A DNA stretch of 10,026 nt from Tannerella sp. (GTDB lineage: Bacteria > Bacteroidota > Bacteroidia > Bacteroidales > Tannerellaceae): the NCBI GenBank assembly GCA_031282485.1, contig JAITDQ010000205.1, positions 1 to 10,026 on the forward strand. Direction: 5' to 3'. This document shows positions 1-6,700 of this stretch, in pieces. The position numbers were made by a program, and so were the translations under genes. The first letter of the stretch is position 1; every line of letters begins with the position of its first letter. Below the pieces are notes generated by a model, which was given only the letters and a program-made list of their open reading frames with translations, searched no databases and was not told where the DNA came from.

Positions 1-100
1 CATATTTGTTCACCCATACTTTAGCGGCAAGTTCATCACCTGTGAAATAGACCAGAGAAGCTTTGTAAGCATCATCGAAAGAATAAATTTTCTCGTTCAT
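1..100 (-). CDS. Probable vitamin B12-dependent ribonucleotide reductase, N-terminal fragment
   Basis: Only the first 33 codons are inside the window; the gene continues beyond base 1. The peptide starts MNEKIYSFDDAY and continues through YFTGDELAAKVWVNKY. I recognise this as the start of the class II adenosylcobalamin-dependent ribonucleoside-diphosphate reductase of Bacteroidales, whose members begin with a similar Y-DEA-x-ASL-x-YF-x-GDELAA-x-VWVNKY pattern. That enzyme makes deoxyribonucleotides in the cytoplasm using a cobalamin-generated radical. The ATG at 98-100 is the only good start and lies about 30 bases downstream of a promoter-like sequence. No catalytic residue is visible in this fragment, so the call rests on N-terminal resemblance remembered from the family. 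It is unrelated to the carbohydrate locus on the right. Confidence 0.6.
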   Translation of the reverse strand, partial: MNEKIYSFDDAYKASLVYFTGDELAAKVWVNKY

Positions 101-134
101 TTGTTGTCTTTTTATTAATATCAGTTTTGGGGTG

Positions 135-166
135 CAAGTTTATAAAGAGTTTGTGACTTGTCCAAA
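135..166 (-). promoter_or_regulatory. Bacteroides-type promoter of the reductase gene
   Basis: Read on the minus strand, TTTG (166-163) is followed after 20 bases by TAAACTTG (142-135). This matches the Bacteroides primary sigma consensus TTTG-N19-21-TAnnTTTG with one mismatch in the -7 box. Transcription would begin roughly 5-8 bases further on, giving a leader of about 30 bases before the ATG at 100. The placement supports the chosen start codon. Confidence 0.55.
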
Positions 167-432
167 TTTTTCAATAATAAAAACGCGGTATGTTTAAAAG
201 TTTTCCGGTATTTTTCATAAATATCTAATAAGTAGCATAATGACATTTTGATTTTCCCGGAAAGTTTTCCGGAAAAGGAAACTTCAAACAAACAGTCTTT
301 TGTTTCACGAACGGATTGCCTGCTTCTGTCGATGTGTCAAAATGGGAAGTCCGGGCGTTGCCGTTCTTGCGTTGTTGTCTCAGTGATTTTTTTATTTTTC
401 AATGGGTGTATGGGCTGAATTAATTTTAGTCC

Positions 433-507
433 CCGTCATTGCGCCCGCAACGAAGCAATCCCGCCGCAGGTTGGGGATTGCTTCGTGCCGTAATGTCGGT
501 GTGACGG
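433..507. repeat. REP/MITE-like extended inverted repeat
   Basis: The core is a perfect 12-bp inverted repeat: CGAAGCAATCCC (451-462) and GGGATTGCTTCG (474-485), with an 11-base loop. The dyad continues outward: CATTGCG (437-443) faces CGTAATG (489-495) with one G-T pair, and CCGTCA (433-438) faces TGACGG (502-507). The words GTCATTGCG and CGAAGCAATC are typical of dispersed intergenic palindromes in several bacterial lineages. It lies 25 bases past the stop of the 223-residue gene and could stabilise or end that transcript, but no T-tract follows the stem on either strand, so a simple intrinsic terminator is not supported. Confidence 0.65.
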
Positions 508-531
508 CCTTTCATTGACGTTACGCTGACG

Positions 532-1203
532 TTATGGGATGATGGCGCCGGCGATTTCGCTCCAGGGACCTTTTTTGCCTGTGGTATTTTCCCAGCGGAA
601 GCAGAAATAGACGGTCGTTCCGCGCTGGTTCTCGTCGAAATCGAGGATTAAGGGGCTGTCCGTATCGAAGGACGAGTGTATCAGTTCGTCGATCGAGGAG
701 GGCGGTGTGGCGAGGATTGCCCAGCACATTTCCGCGCCTTTCTGTCCCGGCGGTTTCGCCCTGGCATGTTCGCCGGCTTCTTCGCCGTAGTAATGAAATA
801 CCAGGCGGCGTATCGTACCGGTGTCCACTTTGAAGTAAGGGGCTTTCTTGGCCACGGGCGAGGGTGTGCGTCCCGTTTTGTAGATCGGCAAGCCGAGGGC
901 TTCGCGGTCGCCGCCGGTCACTCTGCGATTATAGCTCACGAACTCCTTAATATCGGCCCGGAGTGTCTTTTCGAGTATCGCACGGGAATCGTTTTTGTTT
1001 TTGACGGTCACTTTAGTACGTGTCGAAGGTTCTTCGGCGAGTTTGAATTTGGCGGCGAAATCGTCTTTCTGCGTTGTGAGGAGTGTATACTCGACTTCCG
1101 GGAAACCGATCCGGTCGAGTATCAAAACCAATTGTGCAAGGAAGTTAACAACCCACTGGATAAACGCACTGTCTTTTTCCGGGATAAAATCTTTACTTTT
1201 CAT
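532..1203 (-). CDS. Uncharacterised Bacteroidetes protein ending WENTTGKKGPWSEI
   Basis: This 223-residue protein has no signal peptide and no clear membrane anchor; residues 15-32 are hydrophobic but look like an amphipathic helix. The first 120 residues appear helical and contain TRTKVTVKNKND (61-72) and EFVSYNRRVTGGDRE (87-101). Residues 122-223 look like a beta-rich, Fn3-like domain ending in FRWENTTGKKGPWSEI and a terminal AIIP. I recognise this layout as a family that recurs in Bacteroidetes as 'hypothetical protein'; no function is known to me. The ATG at 1203 is the first of the frame and overlaps the last 11 bases of the upstream repeat-encoding frame, so the two may be translationally coupled. 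No Shine-Dalgarno sequence is visible, which is usual in this phylum. The full-length frame with a conserved C-terminus argues that it is real. Confidence 0.8.
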   Translation of the reverse strand: MKSKDFIPEKDSAFIQWVVNFLAQLVLILDRIGFPEVEYTLLTTQKDDFAAKFKLAEEPSTRTKVTVKNKNDSRAILEKTLRADIKEFVSYNRRVTGGDREALGLPIYKTGRTPSPVAKKAPYFKVDTGTIRRLVFHYYGEEAGEHARAKPPGQKGAEMCWAILATPPSSIDELIHSSFDTDSPLILDFDENQRGTTVYFCFRWENTTGKKGPWSEIAGAIIP

Positions 1204-1660
1204 TGTCTTTACTTTTTAAATTAATATATCTGTTTAATAAATTCTCGTTTTCAGTACGGCGCTCACTATCGTCAGGGAAACGCTTACTACCGTTAGTGAA
1301 GTACTTACTACCATTAGCGAAGTGCTCACTATCGTTAGTAAATTGCTTACTGACGGTAGTGAGACATTCACTGCCGTTAGGGAAACTCTCACTGACGACA
1401 GTGAAATCCTCACTGTTGTCAGGGAAGCGCTCACTGTTGTCAGGGAAGCGCTCACTGTTGTCAGGGAAATGCTCACTAATATCAGGGAAATGCTCACTAC
1501 CGTCAGGAAAGCGCTGTGCGATGTCAAATTGTGTGTGTGTTGTGTGTGGGAGGTGGGTAATCAACATAAATTCAACTACTTTAGACCCTGTTTTCCGAAA
1601 GCTCCGATGGTCGAAAGTAGCGCTGTGATGCAGCCATGCTATGTGATTCCGTGTTACCAT
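1193..1660 (-). CDS. Possible heptapeptide-repeat protein, coding status uncertain
   Basis: This 155-codon frame has three parts. Residues 1-50 have no feature I recognise. Residues 51-134 are twelve heptapeptides of the type FPDNSER, with S and E at positions 5 and 6 most constant (FPDGSEH, FPDISEH, FPDNSER and later degenerate copies such as LTTVSKQ). Residues 135-155 are charged and end KSKDNEK. There is no signal peptide or membrane segment. Its stop codon lies inside the start of the 223-residue gene (11-base overlap), an arrangement that favours real translation. Against it, the repeat is 21 bp long, so several frames on both strands stay open through the array regardless of coding, and no promoter or ribosome site is evident. 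The array could instead be an untranslated leader or a protein-binding DNA array. I prefer this frame because of its strand and overlap, not because of homology. Confidence 0.4.
   Translation of the reverse strand: MVTRNHIAWLHHSATFDHRSFRKTGSKVVEFMLITHLPHTTHTQFDIAQRFPDGSEHFPDISEHFPDNSERFPDNSERFPDNSEDFTVVSESFPNGSECLTTVSKQFTNDSEHFANGSKYFTNGSKRFPDDSERRTENENLLNRYINLKSKDNEK
1261..1512. repeat. Twelve tandem 21-bp repeats, each an imperfect dyad
   Basis: Twelve contiguous units of exactly 21 bp fill this stretch with no spacers. The plus-strand consensus is about GCTCACTRYYGTCAGGGAARY. Units at 1408-1428, 1429-1449 and 1450-1470 are almost identical, while those towards 1261 have diverged, pointing to recent duplication in the middle of the array. 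Each unit has dyad symmetry: a CACT half faces an AGGG or AGTG half across four bases, and the unit at 1387-1407 contains a perfect TCACTG-ACGA-CAGTGA. The CT...AG core of the dyad is kept in every unit. A thirteenth, decayed unit may begin at 1513. Because 21 is a multiple of three, copy-number change would keep the reading frame of the minus-strand frame that crosses it. Confidence 0.9.
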
Positions 1661-1967
1661 TGATTTATCTTTGTATTATTAAAAAATAAATATAGATGTC
1701 ATACTATTATTTTTTTATCTATATAACGATAAAACCGGCATAAAAATACTGTTTATTTTTTTGAATAAACAAATATCCTTTAGCTCTTTATAGATATATA
1801 TGATTTATTAACATATAACGATTTGTAGTGGGTAACGGTTAACGGTCTGGCATGTGAAATAAACAAGATATATACTGCGCACAGCCGTCTTTCGCGAATA
1901 GCCCGGAGGGCTTTATTTTCATAACCGCAGGCTAAACGACAGCGCAGCCTTGTCTATTTCGCCTGTC
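1661..1967. other. AT-rich gene-free region
   Basis: No coding frame is supported here. Visible structure: a 10-base direct repeat ATATAACGAT at 1721-1730 and 1813-1822; an 8-bp hairpin TGTTTATT/AATAAACA at 1750-1771; a tandem TAACGGT-TAACGGT at 1833-1846; a short palindrome TTCGCGAA at 1891-1898; and a terminator-like stem at 1900-1919. I found no exact Bacteroides-type promoter for the minus-strand repeat gene, although this is where it should be. Confidence 0.5.
1900..1919 (+). terminator. Terminator-like hairpin near the 3' side of the sigma gene
   Basis: AGCCC (1900-1904) pairs with GGGCT (1908-1912) around a GGA loop, and TTATTTT follows on the plus strand. The stem is short but the T-rich tail is right for an intrinsic terminator reading left to right. 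No plus-strand gene ends here. On the minus strand the stem lies about 50 bases past the sigma factor stop but is not followed by a T-run, so its service to that gene is uncertain. Confidence 0.35.
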
Positions 1968-2543
1968 TTACCATTTCCCGCCAAGGATAAAAATCACGAA
2001 CGGCAAATAGTCTTTCAGCTCGGTTTTGAGGATTTCGACAGCCCGGTTGCGGTATCGTTCGACGGTGCGTACCGAGACGCCCATGACTTTGGCAATCTCG
2101 CCGACCGGCCGGTCTTCCAGGCGCGACATCTCGAAAGCCATCCGGTACTCCGGCGGAAGCTTGGCCAGGGCATCGGCCAGCAGACGCTCCAGCTCGGCCA
2201 GCATCCATACGGAATCGAGGTTCTCGGTATGAGGTATGTTTTCCGGGTGCGACAGGTCGTCGAACGCTTCGGGGCGTTGGTCTCGAAGGTAATTGAGGCA
2301 GTGGTTCCTGACCGCCGCCGTCAGGTAATTTTTAGCGGGAATACGGTAATCCATGTGTTGGCGGTTCGTCCAGACAGCGCAAAACACATCCTGCACAATG
2401 TCTTCGCTCACGTCGGCATACTTGACGAAACGCCGTGCATAAACGCACAAAGCTGCATAATAACATTCAAACATCTCCTTGAACGCCGTCCGGTCATTCT
2501 TGGAAATATCGTATATCCACCGTTCCTGTTCTGTCGTTTTCAT
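1968..2543 (-). CDS. ECF-type RNA polymerase sigma factor
   Basis: The 191-residue protein has the length and layout of a Bacteroidetes ECF (sigma-70 family) factor. Region 2 spans about residues 20-90, with FKEMFECYYAALCVYARRFV, then DVSEDIVQDVFCAVW (44-58) and AVRNHCLNYLRDQR (77-90). Region 4 spans about 124-176, with LPPEYRMAFEMSRLEDRPVGEIA followed by the helix-turn-helix VMGVSVRTVERYRNRAVEIL (153-172). The C-terminus is hydrophobic (YLPFVIFIL), as often seen in this group. The frame stays open upstream to 2720, but the ATG at 2543 is preferred: homology begins here, and an exact promoter lies only 25 bases upstream. It is divergent from the fecR-like gene and by family knowledge would be held by that anti-sigma factor, then drive susC, susD and the fucosidase on release. 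Confidence 0.93.
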   Translation of the reverse strand: MKTTEQERWIYDISKNDRTAFKEMFECYYAALCVYARRFVKYADVSEDIVQDVFCAVWTNRQHMDYRIPAKNYLTAAVRNHCLNYLRDQRPEAFDDLSHPENIPHTENLDSVWMLAELERLLADALAKLPPEYRMAFEMSRLEDRPVGEIAKVMGVSVRTVERYRNRAVEILKTELKDYLPFVIFILGGKW

Positions 2544-2567
2544 ATTATATTCTTGCAAATGATATGG

Positions 2568-2598
2568 CAAAAGTACGACTAAATTCCCCCTGCCCAAA
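2568..2598 (-). promoter_or_regulatory. Exact Bacteroides-type promoter of the sigma factor gene
   Basis: On the minus strand, TTTG (2598-2595), 19 bases, then TACTTTTG (2575-2568) is a perfect fit to TTTG-N19-21-TAnnTTTG. Transcription would start near 2560-2563, giving a leader of about 20 bases to the ATG at 2543. This suggests basal expression of the sigma factor by the primary sigma and settles the start codon. Confidence 0.8.
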
Positions 2599-2623
2599 TT
2601 ATTTTTGTAAAAAATACGAAAAA

Positions 2624-2655
2624 GTTGTCGCATTCGTCCCGTTTTCGTGTATACA
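2624..2655 (+). promoter_or_regulatory. Candidate ECF-dependent promoter of the anti-sigma gene
   Basis: No TTTG-N19-21-TAnnTTTG promoter precedes the fecR-like gene on the plus strand. The stretch from GTTGTC (2624-2629) through CCCGTTTTCGTGTATAC (2639-2655) lies 23 bases before its ATG and resembles the leader seen in front of ECF/FecR loci in Bacteroidales as I remember it. That makes it the natural place for a sigma-ECF promoter. Boxes are not experimentally defined here, so this is a low-confidence call. Confidence 0.3.
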
Positions 2656-2677
2656 TAAATAAACAGTAGCATAAAAC

Positions 2678-3607
2678 ATGAAAAATAAGAATGAAAAAAT
2701 AAAAGACGAACTGCTGACAATTAAGGAACTGCGGGATGATATCCGCTTTTATAAACAGATAGATGTTTCCGGCGCGTACGGAAGGACGCTGTCCAAAATC
2801 GCCCGGCAACAGCGCCGGATGTGGTTGCGTAACACGTTCAACCGTGCCGCCGCCATACTGTTTATCCCCCTGCTTGCCGGCACGCTTGTCCTGTCGTATT
2901 TGTTTTACCGCCAAACCGCTTCTCCCCGCGAAGCATTTGCCGAAGTGAAGGGTTCCCCGGGAACCGTCATGCAGGTCGAATTGCCCGACCGTTCGCGCGT
3001 ATGGCTCAACGGCGAAAGCCGCCTGCGTTATCCGGTTGAATTTAAGGGGAAGACACGTGCGGTCGAACTGGCGGGAGAAGGCTTTTTCGACGTATCGACC
3101 GACGCGGCCATGCCCTTTGAGGTGACGGCGCCGTCCGGCCTGAAAGTCATAGCCCGCGGAACGGAATTTAACCTGAAGGCTTACGGCGACGATGACACGC
3201 ATGAAGTGGTGCTGGAGGAAGGTATCGTAGAAGTAAGTTATAAGGATTACAGTGCCGTTATGAAACCGGATGAAATGCTGAGGCTTACCGTTGATGACAA
3301 CCGTATCGCCCGGTCGGCAGTCCGCACGGACGAGAAGACGGCCTGGAAAGACGGTAAAATCATTTTCCGCAATACGCCGGTAGAGGAAGTAATGAAACAG
3401 CTTTCGCGCCGCTACAATGTGGATATTACGCTTCATAATCCCCGGCAGAAATCGTACCTGATACGGGCGACGTTCTCGTCGGAGACGATCGAGCAGATTC
3501 TTGATTACCTGAAACTGGCCGAACCCGTCGAATGGAGCCGTGTGAAAACGGAACAAAACGGAGACAGCACTTTCAACCGGCAGCAAATACACGTGACCGT
3601 TAAATAA
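2678..3607 (+). CDS. FecR-family anti-sigma factor
   Basis: The 309-residue inner-membrane protein has a cytoplasmic N-terminus of about 55 residues for binding the sigma factor, one transmembrane segment at about 56-77 (AAAILFIPLLAGTLVLSYLF) and a periplasmic remainder. The FecR domain covers about 87-190, with LPDRSRVWLNGESRLRYP (102-119), GEGFFDV (133-139) and VIARGTEFNLKAY (157-169). A DUF4974-like C-terminal domain follows at about 226-307, with GKIIFRNTPVEEVMKQLSRRY and a final QQIHVTV strand. G161-T162 falls at the GT dipeptide at which some FecR/FoxR proteins self-cleave; whether this one does is unknown. It should relay a signal from the STN domain of the downstream SusC to the divergent sigma factor. 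The length is normal for the family, and nothing is truncated. Confidence 0.93.
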   Translation: MKNKNEKIKDELLTIKELRDDIRFYKQIDVSGAYGRTLSKIARQQRRMWLRNTFNRAAAILFIPLLAGTLVLSYLFYRQTASPREAFAEVKGSPGTVMQVELPDRSRVWLNGESRLRYPVEFKGKTRAVELAGEGFFDVSTDAAMPFEVTAPSGLKVIARGTEFNLKAYGDDDTHEVVLEEGIVEVSYKDYSAVMKPDEMLRLTVDDNRIARSAVRTDEKTAWKDGKIIFRNTPVEEVMKQLSRRYNVDITLHNPRQKSYLIRATFSSETIEQILDYLKLAEPVEWSRVKTEQNGDSTFNRQQIHVTVK

Positions 3608-3769
3608 TATGTTGAACTATCAAAAAGTAAATGCTTATGAGAAACAGAAGTCCATGAAATCCGGGAAAAAAAAGCAAGGATAAGTTTGCCAACTTACCCT
3701 TGCCAGGCACGTCCGGATAGTATCCGGCAACGAATTTAATTTATTCACCAATAAATTCAACACAAAAGT
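3608..3769 (+). promoter_or_regulatory. Structured leader region before susC
   Basis: This 162-base gap holds three inverted repeats in a row. The first is GCAAGGaTAAGTT (3674-3686) facing AACTTAcCCTTGC (3691-3703), 12 of 13 pairs with a TGCC loop. The second is the 15-bp palindrome CCGGATA-G-TATCCGG (3713-3727). The third is AATTTATT-CACC-AATAAATT (3738-3757), a perfect 8-bp stem ending 12 bases before the ATG. No TTTG -33 box is present at the right distance from the only TAnnTTTG-like word (TAAGTTTG, 3681-3688), so a housekeeping promoter is not evident and ECF control is likely. The first hairpin may limit read-through from fecR or protect the susC message; the last could affect translation initiation. 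Confidence 0.55.
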
Positions 3770-6700
3770 ATGAAAAAAATAAATACAAATCCGTGTATTT
3801 CATCAACAAATACACAAAAAAAATTTATACGCATTATGAAACTGTCTGCTGTGCTCTCATATTTGATCGTATTTCAACTGTATGCGGGCGCGACATATTC
3901 GCAAAACGTGGCAACGGTATCGTTGCAGCTTCACGACGTAACGGTCGAAGAAGCCATTAATGTAATAGAAAAGGAGACTTCCTATTCATTTTTGTTTACG
4001 GACAAATCGGTGGATGCCGGCCGCAAGGTCAGTATCCATGTGAACAACGGGGAGATAACGGACATCCTGGGTCAACTGCTGAGAAACACGGACACCGGTT
4101 ATCAAATTATCGACAATCAAATCATTCTCGCCCGGGACAGGACGTTTACGTTCCAGCGGCAGGACGGGAAAAAAACGGTCACGGGAATCGTCGTCGACAC
4201 CGGTAACGAACCGGTTGTCGGAGCGAATGTCGTGGAAAAAGGCACGACCAACGGCACGGTGACGGACATCGACGGACAGTTCACGCTGGACGTGCAGCAC
4301 GATGCCGTATTGCAGGTATCCTATATCGGATACGTCCCGCAGGAAATCGGCTCTTCATCGTGGGGAGAGGGCGCCCGGACAATCAGGCTGCTGGAGGACA
4401 CGCAGGCGCTGGACGAAGTCGTGGTCGTCGGATACGGCACGATGCGGAAAAGCGACCTGACGGGAAGCACGGCCTCCGTGAAGAGCGAAACGCTGGCTCA
4501 GCGCACGGTGACGTCCTTCAATCAGGCGCTGTCGGGGAAAGTATCGGGCGTCAGCATCTCTACCAATTCAGGGCGTCCCGGCGGACGCGCTACCGTGCGC
4601 ATACGCGGCAGTTCGTCCATTAGCGTTACAAACGAACCGCTGTACGTCGTGGACGGCGTGATTCTGAACGTAAGCACGCTGACGAACGGAACGTCTCCGA
4701 TAGATTACCTGAATCCGAATGATATCAAGTCGGTCGAAGTGCTGAAAGACGCATCCTCCACCGCCATTTACGGCGCACGCGGCGCCAACGGCGTAATCAT
4801 GATTACGACCAAAAAGGGTGACGGCGTGAACGGCGTCGGCGTGCAGTATGACACGGATTTCGGCGTCGGCGTCCTGCCCCGGAAACTGGACGTGCTGAAC
4901 GCGGAAGAATTTCTCCGCGTGGAGGAGCTGGCATACGAAAACGCCCGCAAGTACGACCCGGCAGGCTTTGCGGCGGGCAGCTATCGCGATCCGCGACTGA
5001 AACGCACCGACCCCAGACTGTTCGACAGCAGCGGAAAACCGCTGTACAACACCGACTGGCAGGACGAAACCATCCGCAACGCCTTCTCGCAAACGCACCA
5101 GGTGACCCTGTCGAACACGAAAGGCAAAGACTCGTACGGACTGTCCGTCGGATACAGGGACGACCGCGGTTTGATTGTCAATTCATGGTTGAAACGTTAT
5201 TCGGGACGCTTCTTTATTGATACCGAAGTGTCGGAGTGGTTGAAGGTCGGCGGCAGCATGACGTACAGCTACCAGCAGGAAAACCAGACCGACGCAATGG
5301 GCGACGGCGGCATTACCGTCGGGCGGCAAATCGTGGAAGAACTGCCGATTATCCCCGTGAAATACGCAGACGGCGCCTGGGCGGGCAATAACGACTATCC
5401 CGGAATGGAAGGCGGCAACAACCCCGTCCACGTGGCGACAGACCGTCTTCTCGGCCTGGAAACGCAATCCATGATCGGTAATGTGTATGCCAACATCACC
5501 TTTATGAAAGGGCTGGAACTGCGCTCGGTAATCGGTTCGAACATCATCAACCAGAAATCGAATTACTACGGCGGCCGCCGGTTAATCTGGATTTCGTCGC
5601 CCAACGGAAGCGCTTCGGTCACGAACAACCGGAACAATTCGTGGCAATTCGAGAATTACCTTACCTGGAATACCTCCTTCGCCGAAGTGCATCGCCTGAC
5701 GGCTATGGCCGGCATCTCGTGGCAACATGTGGATAACTCGAACGCAGTAGCGTCGGGAAGCGGATTTTCGGACGATTTCTTCCTGTACAACAATCTGGGC
5801 GCAGCTACGACCCAGACGGCTTCGTCCACCGTAAATGCTTACGGGTTAAATTCCTGTTTCTCGCGCATCAATTATAGCCTGAGCGACAAATACCTGTTTA
5901 CGGTCACGGCGCGTCTGGACGGGTCGTCCAAATTCGGGTCGGCAAACCGGTATGCATTTTTCCCGTCGGGAGGTTTCGCCTGGCGCATGTCCGAAGAGCC
6001 GTTCATGGAGGCGGTATCGTTCGTCTCGAACCTGAAACCGCGCGTGAGCTACGGCCTCACGGGTAACTCCGAAACGGGGCCATACGCTTCGCAGGGCGGA
6101 CTGGGGAACTATATGACCATTTTCAGCGGTGCACAGGCGTCCGGAATCGGCGTTTCCACGCTGGCCAATCCCGAACTGAAATGGGAAAAGACTTCCCAGG
6201 TGAACGGCGGCATCGACATCGGGCTGTTCGACAATCGCGTCAACATCGAGGCGGACGTGTATTACAAGAAGACGACCGACATGCTGCTGGGCGCACCCGT
6301 GCCGGCGTCGAGCGGATATACCTCGATTACGAAAAACATCGGGAGCATGGAGAACAAAGGGTTCGAACTGTCGCTTAATACCGTCAACATCTCCTCGAAC
6401 GATTTCAGCTGGGAAACGACGTTCAATATCTCGTTCAACAAGAATAAGGTTCTTCAGTTGAACGACGGTAACGACGACATCTTTCCCGGTCCCGATATTC
6501 TTTCGGCAAGCAATAACATCATCCGTGTGGGCGAGCCGGCAGGGTCGTTTTACGGATACAAGCGTCTGGGCACGTGGAGCACTTCGGAAGAAGCCGAAGC
6601 CGCACGATACGGAAAGCGTCCGGGCGACCTGAAACTGTGGGATCGTAACAGCGACGGACAAATCAACGACGCCGACCGCCTGATTATCGGTAAAGGCGTG

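Larger units (their letters stand above)
101..531. other. Gene-free region between two minus-strand genes
   Basis: I see no convincing coding frame here. The stretch holds the reductase promoter (135-166), a 12-base direct repeat AAAGTTTTCCGG at 197-208 and 261-272, a perfect palindrome TTTTCCGGAAAA at 265-276 next to the near-palindrome TTTTCCCGGAAA at 252-263, a 7-bp hairpin AAACAAA/TTTGTTT at 286-305, and the long REP-like dyad at 433-507. Bases 310-430 show nothing I can assign. Confidence 0.6.

Noticed and set aside
676..1224. 182-codon plus-strand frame opposite the 223-residue gene
   Set aside because: The minus-strand product has a family-typical C-terminus; the plus-strand one has no recognisable feature.
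1261..1512. CRISPR array
   Set aside because: The repeats are only 21 bp, directly adjacent and without spacers, and no cas gene is nearby.
1322..1663. Plus-strand heptad frame (ALTVVRE repeats) that looks like a coiled coil
   Set aside because: The 21-bp periodicity opens several frames automatically. The frame begins inside the array and has no upstream promoter, while the minus-strand frame is linked to a downstream gene by overlap. Kept only as an alternative in the repeat finding.
1666..1673. TATCTTTG as a plus-strand -7 promoter box
   Set aside because: No TTTG lies 19-21 bases upstream and no plus-strand gene follows.
1968..2720. Longer 250-residue version of the sigma factor starting at 2720
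   Set aside because: The extra 59 residues have no sigma-factor character, overlap the fecR-like gene on the other strand, and would place the start upstream of the exact promoter at 2568-2598.
2579..3592. 337-codon minus-strand open frame opposite the fecR-like gene
   Set aside because: It is a shadow of a well-supported gene in GC-rich coding DNA, with no recognisable domain.
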